Of a DNA stretch of 64,000 bases, positions 56,491-64,000 are shown piece by piece. Positions within the stretch are counted from its first letter, which is position 1. Each line of letters begins with the position of its first letter. Both the position numbers and the translations under genes were made by a program. Source of the stretch: Cherax quadricarinatus (Eukaryota; Arthropoda; Malacostraca; Decapoda; Parastacidae); assembly GCF_038502225.1 (NCBI RefSeq), contig NC_091382.1:15152123-15216122 (forward strand), given 5' to 3'. Below the pieces are notes generated by a model. The model made no database searches. It was not told the DNA's origin and saw only the letters and a list, made by a program, of their open reading frames with translations.

Positions 56491-56552
56491 GTGTGTGTGT
56501 GTGTGTGTGTGTACTTAACTATTTGTAGTTGCAGGGGTTGACTCACAGCTCC
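56491..56552 (-). mobile_element. (GT)n plus a 3'-terminal scrap of LINE B (copy B6)
   Basis: A (GT)n run followed by TACTTAACTATTTGTAGTTG and GGGTTGACTCACAGCTCC, the LINE B 3' end with only about 45 bp retained. Another scrap lies at about 56909-56968. Confidence 0.75.
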
Positions 56553-56588
56553 TTGTCCAGGTGCATGAGTGTGTACTCATCAAATTGG

Positions 56589-56906
56589 GTGGCCCGGTGA
56601 CCTGGTGGCCCGGTGGCCTTGTGGCTAAAGCTCTCGCTTCACACACACGGAGGGGCCCCTTTTCGATTCCCGACGGGTGGAAACATTTCGTCGCATTTCC
56701 TTACACCTGTTGTCCTGTTCACCTAGCAGCAAATAGGTACCTGGGTGTTAGTCGACTGGTGTGGGTCGCATCCTGGGGGGCAAGATTGAGGACCACAATG
56801 GAAATAAGTTAGACAGTCGTCGATGACGCACTGACTTTCTTGGGTTATCCTGGGTGGCTAACCCTCCAGGGTTAAAAATCCTAACGAACTCTTATCTTAT
56901 CTTATA
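56589..56906 (+). mobile_element. tRNA-derived SINE (tRNA-Val-like), copy 3
   Basis: GGTGGCCCGGTGGCCTTGTGG A-box region (with a short upstream duplication), TTCACAC anticodon-like loop, a B box slightly diverged (TTTCGATTCCC), body CCTGGGTGTTAGTCGACTGG and tail (TCTTA)n. It is very similar to copy 1 at 12317. Confidence 0.87.
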
Positions 56907-56968
56907 TTGTACTCACCTAGTTGTGATTGCAGAGGCCGAGTCATAGCTCCCGACCTCGCTGTGTGTTT

Positions 56969-57260
56969 GTGTCTGTAGTGTTACTAATTCCCTATGTAAT
57001 ATACTTGTGTAGTATATGTAGTTAGTACCAGCAGTATTATTTGTAGGCTGCCTGTACGTTAGGCTCAGTGGCTGGCTGTGACGTCATGCAGCTGCGCAAG
57101 TAAGCACTAGGCCGTAGGCCACGTTCTCACTCTGACCTTGGAGATAGGCTCGACCAGACACAGCTCCTGGGTTCTCCCCTCACAAGACTCTCTCAATATA
57201 AGTTGCCAACCGTCCAACAAGTGTATTCCTTACTCCAATATCTCATTTAAGTGCCCCACA
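56969..57260 (+). other. Possible LTR remnant containing a perfect CRE-like site
   Basis: From about 56975 (TGTAGTGTTACTAATTCCC) to about 57253 the sequence is GC-richer, has TGACGTCA at 57079-57086 and CTCAATATAAG (TATA-like) near 57194. This layout would fit a retroelement LTR promoter, but neither a target duplication nor an interior was found. Confidence 0.25.
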
Positions 57261-58437
57261 CAATATTTGAGTGTGTTTGCTTGTTTGTAAAGAGTACTGA
57301 GGATTGATGTTTTACAGGAAAAACGAACGTTACAGTGTTTCATTATTAACTAGATAATTTGCTTTCACTCCTAACCTTGACACAATATTCTGTACTATCA
57401 TGAAAGTTAGAAGTTTGTTTAAGGTGAATTAGAGTCACTCTTCCAACCTTCCGTACCTGAGACTTAACTTTCACCATTCAGACACTCGTGCTTAATTCTT
57501 TGAAACTAAATAATTTGCAGAAGAATGATTTATTGTAGGTTCAGCTATAACCCAGTTATTTTTTTTCTTTTTGCCAAAATGTCCATTGTAATAGAGCGCT
57601 GTGGATATTTTACTAACTTTTACATGTTCATCATCTCTGTTTATGAAGTAATATTTACAGAAAGATGAAAATAGGACACAAGTGTAATAAATACTAGACA
57701 ATTTGTATTACAACCCAGGATTCCAAATGGCCTGTTATCCCGGGTGTAATGGGAGCAAATAAACACAGTAGAAAAAGTTTAGACTTATATTATCCTTCAC
57801 CAATTTATAACAGCAATATGTACACTATGTACAGTGATAAGTATAGTGCACTCCACGGTAAGCAAAGCAGAAATAGAAGCCACAAGATAGCAGACCGTGC
57901 TTCAACCAGCTCTAGAATGGGAATGACAAGGGCAGACAGGAGAGCGGTACCCACATAACCTCTGCGATTGCCAAAACCATCTTCTTATTGGCTAGAACCT
58001 GGTCACTAGTTGAACGACGGGGCCCCATCATCAACTCTTAGCAACCTGGTTCTCTGGCTGGGGGAGATAGCCTGTAAATGAGGGTGTGTACGTGCGCCGA
58101 ATAAAGGTTACGTACTCTTTGCATGCCACAATTTGCTATGTTCGATTCATTTTATGTTAGTAATTTAAGTCTTCTCTACCTCTGTTTACCTCAATTATTT
58201 TCAACTTATGCATACGTAAGTTTATGTAGAGAACATCAGCATAATGTGGCGACGTCTTGCCATGTACTGAACTTGCATATCTAATCTCTATCTGCGACAA
58301 TAATAATATTCTAGGAACCAGCTTACCTTCCTCTCCTGAGTCTCACCGACAAAAAATATTAATATTAGGTACATTTATTTTTATGTAATTATGTTATTAT
58401 GTAATTAAGTATATTGTGTACAGCATATAATAATTCC
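57261..58437. other. Intergenic or intronic sequence, no gene recognised
   Basis: Small frames at 57492-57701 and 57749-57958 lack recognisable domains. CGAATAAAGGTTACGTACTC near 58100 looks like a polyadenylation region of some repeat but could not be assigned. Confidence 0.35.
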
Positions 58438-58728
58438 AAACATCACCTGCCCAGATGACCTACACCTGGCAACTAGTCTCACATAAATGAACCCACATGT
58501 TCATTCATCAAACTTCACCTGCCCAGGAGATGACCTATACCTAGCAACTAGCCTCACATAAGCGAACCCACACGTTCCTTCATCAAACGTCACCTGCATA
58601 AGAGATGACCTATACCTGGCAACTAACGTCACATAAGTGAGCCCACACGTTCCTTCATCAAACATCACCTGCCCAGGAGATGACCTACACCTGGCAACTA
58701 GCCTCACATAAGTAAACCCACACATAGA
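58438..58728. repeat. 74-bp minisatellite, left block (resumes 59219-59378)
   Basis: Four units with 74-bp spacing, containing CACGTTCCTTCATCAAAC and GAGATGACCTACACCTGGCA. The array is interrupted after CACACA by LINE copy A3 and continues directly with TTCCTTCATCAAGC at 59219. Confidence 0.93.
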
Positions 58729-59218
58729 CTCATTAGAGAACATACAGAGAAGAATGACTAAAATGATTTACTGTGTAAGGAACCTCCCGTATGAAGATAG
58801 ACTTAAAGCCTTAAATCTCCACTCTCTGGAGAGGCGTAGAATGAGAGGAGATATCATTGAAGTGTATAAGTGGATGACGGGCATAAACAAGGGAGACATT
58901 AATAAAGTACTGAGGGTGTCGAACCAGGTAAGAACCAGGAATAATGGATTTAAGTTAGATAAATTTAGATTTAGAAAGGACATAGGTAAGTACTGCGTGG
59001 AACAGTCTTCCCAGTGGGGTGATAGAGGCTAGGACCTTGGGTAGCTTTAAGAAGAGACTGGACAAATATATGAGAGGGAGGGGCTGGGTTTGATTGGTGT
59101 CATGGGGTACGGGAGTTATTTCTTGGGTAGCTTTAGGTAGATGTCGTTTTGATAAGGACCTGCCTCGTATGGGCCAGTAGGCCTTCTGCAGTGTTCCTAC
59201 ATTCTTATGTTCTTATGT
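58729..59218 (+). mobile_element. CR1-like LINE A, copy A3, 3' end only
   Basis: A 5'-truncated copy starting within the RT C-terminus (RMTKMIYCVRNLPYEDRLKA, then GDIIEVYKWMTGINKGDINK) and ending in CATTCTTATGTTCTTATG. More diverged from A1 than A2 is. A short deletion near 58995 breaks the frame. No target duplication is obvious, as is usual for CR1. Confidence 0.88.
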
Positions 59219-59378
59219 TCCTTCATCAAGCATCACCTGTCCAGGAGATGACCTACACCTGGCAACTAGTCTCACATAAATGAACCCACACGTTCCTTCA
59301 TCAAGCATCACCTGTCCAGGAGATGACCTACACCTGGCAACTAGCCTCACATAAGTAAACCCACACGTTCCTTCCTCA
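59219..59378. repeat. 74-bp minisatellite, right block
   Basis: Two more units of the array at 58438-58728, with GTCCAGGAGATGACCTACAC. Confidence 0.92.
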
Positions 59379-59616
59379 AGCTAAAAGATAACTTTCGCTG
59401 CCTGATATACTTGGCATAACTCTGGACTTTTACTTGACAGATAATGTGAATGTCCCTCTTTAACACAAATGTAACTTCTTGGAAAATACAGATTTATTGA
59501 AACATTTAATTATAATTTGCTTCTCATTGATTGCTGTTCTTAGGAACGAGACACAACCTTCATGAGAGTACTTTAGCTTTTTTTTGTCTGGTAAAGCTAA
59601 TTGCTTACATGTTGCC

Positions 59617-59870
59617 GCAGGTATGTCGTGGTTCGGGCAATGAGCTAACATACTGAGTGTCAGTGGTTCGACCACCAGCACGGATAAAACGTTGGTCATG
59701 TTTCCTCACAGCTCCTGTTTACCAGCAGTCAGTAGGTACCTGAGTGTTGACTGACTGTTGTGGTAGTATCCTGGGGGTGGTATTATACCTAAGAAAGTAA
59801 TGGGCTTTGAAATGAGCTGAAACAGGATAATAACTCTGTGAAAGTGATCTGTGTAAGGTAAAGGGATAAT
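59617..59870 (+). mobile_element. Diverged tRNA-derived SINE
   Basis: B-box-like GGTTCGACC and a body TAGGTACCTGAGTGTTGACTG plus TATCCTGGGGGT, homologous to the tRNA-Val-like SINE but about a quarter changed by eye. The A-box end is unclear. Confidence 0.65.
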
Positions 59871-60036
59871 GTTAGATATATTGGAGAGAATCAGAGTTAA
59901 AACTATAGTGTCAGTAATAATATAATGACCATTATGGTAAGGAAAGAGGAAAGGTAAGTGCATAAATTCAATAATTAAGTGAATTAAAATGAGAGTGAGA
60001 TGTGCAAGATGGGCAATAATAAGTGCTATTGCACCT

Positions 60037-60040
<4 letters not shown>

Positions 60041-60094
<54 letters not shown>
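60041..60094. repeat. (GA)n microsatellite
   Basis: About 27 GA units; a second, interrupted GA-rich tract lies at 60430-60492. Confidence 0.96.
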
Positions 60095-60099
<5 letters not shown>

Positions 60100-60865
60100 A
60101 ATAAGAATAAAATATTTATTTCTTCATGATACAATTTTTGTACATAATAATATAACAATTGGGTGGACAAGCAGAAAGTCCCTTTATATGTACAACATTT
60201 CTGGCAAACTTAAGACTAACTTAAGATTAATAAGGTAATAACAGTTTGAGTAATTTTGTATATATGGTCATTTAGGTGAGTGTAATTTTAAACTTAGGGG
60301 TTTACAATGAATATAAAACAAGTGAATATTCTATTATTTCACGATATATTACCTTAATAAGTTTGATGGAGAAGAATTAGTTTTAATTATTAACAAAAAG
60401 CTAACGCATTAGACTGATTACAGTTAGAGAAGATTAGAGAGAAAGAGAAAGAGAGAGAGAGACAGACAGAGAGACAAAGAAAGAGAGAGACAGTGTGCGC
60501 CACATACTCTCTTAATATTACTTAACTACGAAGGTTGGTGAGGTAGAAAACTGTTCAGTGACATAGTAGTACCTACAACACATTAGTACAAGTAAGCCAA
60601 CTCCTCCATAGAAGTGAATATAATGAAAATCAGTGATATTTAAGAGTGTTTTGGTGAACATTGTTGTGAGGGGACAGTGGCAGGTCTAGGAACTGAGGTA
60701 CTATTGCCTCCACAGTGAACATCTGATATTGTATCTCCTTGGTGCTATGTACTAACATCTGGGTGTTTCATAACATGATTTGTACAGCTGTAACAATGAT
60801 CTGTATTAACATCTTCCTGAAGTGAAAACGTGGATAGCATAAACAGTTGTTTATTAAGTGTCCTC
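60095..60865. other. Spacer; possible minus-strand SINE tail at its start
   Basis: 60095-60215 (AATATTTATTTCTTCATGATAC, then ACAACATTTCTGGC) resembles the low-coordinate tail of the SINE at 15208, but no tRNA head follows. The remainder shows nothing recognisable. Confidence 0.35.
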
Positions 60866-62253
60866 ACCTTCCCTCACCCACCCTCCCCATTACAAATACT
60901 CTCAGCTTGCCGGCCCACAGGCTGTCCTCACCTTCCCCAACACACCATCATCATTATAAACACTTCCAGCTTGCCGGCCCACAGGTTGTCCTTACCTTCC
61001 TCCACACACCCTCCCCATTATAAACACTCCCAGCGCGCCGGCCCACAGGCTGTCCTCACCTTCCCCCACACACCCTGCCCATTATAAACACTCCCAGCTT
61101 GCCGGCCCACAGGATGTCCTCACCTTCTGCCACACACTCTCCCCATTCTAAAGACTTCCAGCTTGCCGGCCCACAGGCTGTCCTCATCTTCCCCCACACA
61201 CCCTCCCCATTATAAGCACTCCCAGCTTGTCGGCCAACAGGCTGTCCTCACCTTCCCTCACCCACCCTCCCCATTACAAATACTCTCAGCTTGCCGGCCC
61301 ACAGGCTGTCCTCACCTTCCCCCACACACCCTCCCCATTATATACACTTCCAGCTTGCCAGCCCAAAGGCTGTCCTCACCTTCCTCCACACACCCTCCCC
61401 ATTATAAACACTCAGACACTCTCCCCATTCTAAACATTTCCAGCTTGCCGGCCCACAGGCTGTCCTAACCTTCCCCCACACACCCTCCCCATTATAAACA
61501 CTCCCAGCTTGCCAGCCCACAGGCTGTCCTCACCTACCCTCACCCCCCCCCATTACAAATACTCTCAGCTTGCCGGCCCACAGGCTGTCCACACCTTCCC
61601 CCACACACCCTCTCTATCATAAACACTCCCAGTTTGCCAGCCCAGAGGCTGTTCTCACATTCCCTCACACACCCTCCCCCATTATAGACACTCTCAGGTT
61701 GCCGGCCCACAGGCTGTCCTCACCTTCCCCAACACACCCTCCCCATTACAAATACTCTCAGCTTTCCGGCCCACAGGCTGTCCTCACCTTCCCCACACAC
61801 CCTCCTCATCATAAACACTCCCAGCTTGCCAGCCCAGAGGCTGTCTTCACTTTCCCCCACACACTTTCAACCATTATAAACACTCTCAGCTTGCCGGCCC
61901 ACAGGCTGCCCTCACCTTCCCCCACACACTATCCCCATTATAAACGCTTCCAGCTTGCCGGCACACAGGCTGTCCTCACCTTTCTCCACACACCCTCCCC
62001 ATTATAAACACTCCCAGCTTGCCGGCCCACAGGCTGTCCTCTCCTTCAGCCACACACTCTCCCCATTCTAAACATTTCCAGCTTGCCGGCCCACAGGCTG
62101 TCCTAACCTTCCCCCACACACCCTCCCCATTATAAACACTCCCAGCTTGCCAGCCCACGGGCTGTCCTCACCTTCCCTCCCCCCCCCCCCATTACAAATA
62201 CTCTCAGCTTGCCGGCCCACAGGCTGCCCTCACCTTTCCCCATACACTATCCC
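60866..62253. repeat. 64-bp minisatellite, left block (resumes 63726-64000)
   Basis: About 22 units of near 64 bp with CCCCATTATAAACACTCCCA, GCTTGCCGGCCCACAGGCTG and TCCTCACCTTCCCCCACACA. Unit lengths vary by a few bases. Plus-strand reading frames are repeat artefacts. The array is interrupted after CCCC at 62253 by LINE copy A2 and continues with TTATAAACACTTCCAGC. Confidence 0.94.
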
Positions 62254-63725
62254 CTTTTAAAACAGGGGACAAGTCGTTACCGTCAAATTACCGCCCAATA
62301 AGCCTGACCTCAATTGTAGGCAAATTACTAGAGTCAATTATAGCTGAGATTATAAGAAGCCATCTCGATAAGCATAGCTTGATTAATGATACTCAGCATG
62401 GATTCACAAGAGGCCGGTCTTGTCTAACTAATTTATTAACTTTCTTCAGTAAAGCTTTTGAGGCTGTTGACCACAATAAAGAATTTGATATTATTTACTT
62501 AGATTTTAGTAAGGCTTTTGATAGAGTTCCGCACCATAGACTGTTAAAGAAAGTGGCAGCTCATGGCATTGGCGGAAAAGTGCTCTCGTGGATCGAGTCA
62601 TGGCTCACTGACAGGAAGCAGAGAGTGTCCATAAATGGGGTTAAATCCGAGTGGGGATCTGTAACAAGTGGCGTTCCACAGGGATCAGTCTTGGGCCCGT
62701 TGTTATTTATAATATATATCAATGATCTTGATGAGGGAATTACTAGTGATATGAGCAAATTCGCCGATGACACAAAGATAGGTAGGATAATTGATTCAAA
62801 CGTAGATGTTAGGGAACTTCAGGAGGATTTAAACAAACTCTATTCTTGGTCAGAAAAGTGGCAGATGCAGTTCAATGTAGATAAATGCAAGGTTCTGAAG
62901 CTTGGGAGTGCCCATAACCCTAGTACTTATAAATTAAATGATGTAGAACTTAGCCATACAGATTACGAAAAGGACTTGGGGGTTATGGTGAGCAGCAACC
63001 TTAAACCAAGACAGCAATGCCTAAGCGTACGTAATAAGGCAAATAGATTACTGGGATTTATATCAAGAAGTGTAAGCAACAGAAGTCCAGAGGTCATACT
63101 GCAGCTTTATACATCATTAGTAAGGCCTCACCTTGATTATGCTGTTCAGTTCTGGTCTCCGTATTACAAAATGGACATAAATTCGTTAGAAAACATTCAG
63201 CGTAGGATGACTAAATTAATACATAGCATCAGAAATCTTCCTTATGAAGAAAGATTGAAGACTCTTAAGTTACATTCACTTGTTAGACGAAGAATGAGGG
63301 GAGACCTGATCGAAGTGTATAAGTGGAAGATAGGTATTAATAAAGGGGATATTAATAAGGTCTTGAGGATGTCTCTCCAAGAGAGAACGCGCAGTAATGG
63401 ATTTAAATTAGATAAGTTTAGATTTAGAAAGGACATAGGAAAGTATTGGTTTGGAAATAGGGTAGTTGATGAGTGGAACAGTCTACCTAGTTGGGTTATT
63501 GAGGCTGGGACTTTGGGTAGTTTCAAATCTAGGTTGGATAAGTACATGAGTGGGATGGGTTGGATTTGAGTGGGACTTTCACATCAGAGCTTATTTCTTG
63601 GGTGGCATTGAAAATTGGGTAGGGCAAATGTTTTGTTAGTGGGATGAATTGTAAAGGACCTGCCTAGTATGGGCCAGCAGGCCTCCTGCAGTGTTCCTCC
63701 TTTCTTATGTTCTTATGTTCTTATG
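62254..63725 (+). mobile_element. CR1-like LINE A, copy A2, 5'-truncated
   Basis: Starts at TTTTAAAACAGGGGACAAG, inside the RT, and ends with three TTCTTATG tail units at about 63725. It is nearly identical to copy A1 and has no PLE, so it preserves the pre-insertion site. It lies inside a 64-bp minisatellite with one base of the unit missing and no target duplication. Confidence 0.93.
62258..63569 (+). CDS. LINE A2 reverse transcriptase, C-terminal two thirds (intact frame)
   Basis: An open frame from the truncation point (KTGDKSLPSNYRPISL, a few residues after the VTP block) through TQHGFTRGRSC, IIYLDFSKAFDRVPH, VTSGVPQGSVLGPLL, FADDTK, YSWSEKWQMQFNVDKC and the thumb to MSGMGWI. It has none of the frameshifts of A1. 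The missing endonuclease and first RT block mean it cannot retrotranspose, but the open frame points to a young insertion. Confidence 0.9.
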
Positions 63726-64000
63726 TTATAAACACTTCCAGCTTGCCGGCACACAGGCTGTCCTCACCTTTCTCCACACACCCTCCCCATTATAAACACT
63801 CCCAGCTTGCCGGCCCACAGGCTGTCCTCACATTCCCCCACACACTCTCCCCATTCTAAACACTTCCAGCTTGCCGGCCCACAGGCTGTCCTCACCTTCC
63901 CCCACACACCCTCCCCATTATAAACACTCCCAGCTTGCCAGCCCACAGGCTGTCCTCACCTTCCCTCACCCACCCTCCCCATTACAAATACTCTCAGCTT
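63726..64000. repeat. 64-bp minisatellite, right block (continues past the window)
   Basis: Four or so further units with the same TTGCCGGCCCACAGGCTGTC core. Confidence 0.94.

Noticed and set aside
60830..62007. Proline-rich secreted protein
   Set aside because: Reading frames across the 64-bp minisatellite; length variation between units shifts the frame repeatedly.

Overview
The window looks like nuclear DNA of a decapod crustacean, probably a crayfish, lobster or crab. This is inferred from tRNA-Val-like SINEs, esterase-bearing CR1-type LINEs, Penelope-like elements (PLEs) with GIY-YIG domains, BEL/Pao LTR elements, very long TA/GT microsatellites and large minisatellites. There is no prokaryotic operon, rRNA, CRISPR array or plasmid feature. 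No species can be named from sequence alone.

The only host gene visible is on the minus strand: three exons, each encoding a fibronectin type III (FN3) domain or part of one (36601-36353, 16377-16090, and 90-1 running off the window). Every junction that can be seen is phase 1 with AG/GT sites. Almost everything else is intron, about 20 kb and 16 kb long between the exons.

Layout. 381-7562: CR1-like LINE (copy A1) split by a head-to-head PLE. 7.6-12 kb: microsatellite, a 37-bp satellite and a 51-bp satellite. 12-16 kb: LINE fragment, two SINEs and a 48-bp satellite. 16.1-36.6 kb: the intron between two FN3 exons, consisting of a GGTAAACAACATGG minisatellite broken up by LTR insertions: a solo LTR, and an old LTR that holds a complete BEL/Pao element. 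The BEL element in turn contains a LINE in its leader and a ribozyme-bearing repeat in its gag. 36.9-41.6 kb: two related MITEs, four TA microsatellites, an RTE-like LINE scrap and rearranged PLE remnants. 41.6-57 kb: a run of at least six copies of one LINE family (B), all minus strand, mostly abutting GT microsatellites. 58.4-64 kb: 74-bp and 64-bp minisatellites, each interrupted by a 5'-truncated copy of LINE A.

The most interesting system is a set of small mobile repeats carrying hammerhead-ribozyme-like motifs. At least four sequence families are present. They lie in head-to-head (inverted) arrangement, and five insertions are bounded by exact 11-15 bp target duplications, one of them the PLE itself. 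This suggests that PLE-type reverse transcriptases move non-autonomous, retrozyme-like elements here. All four families share one unusual extra nucleotide between the catalytic core and stem II.
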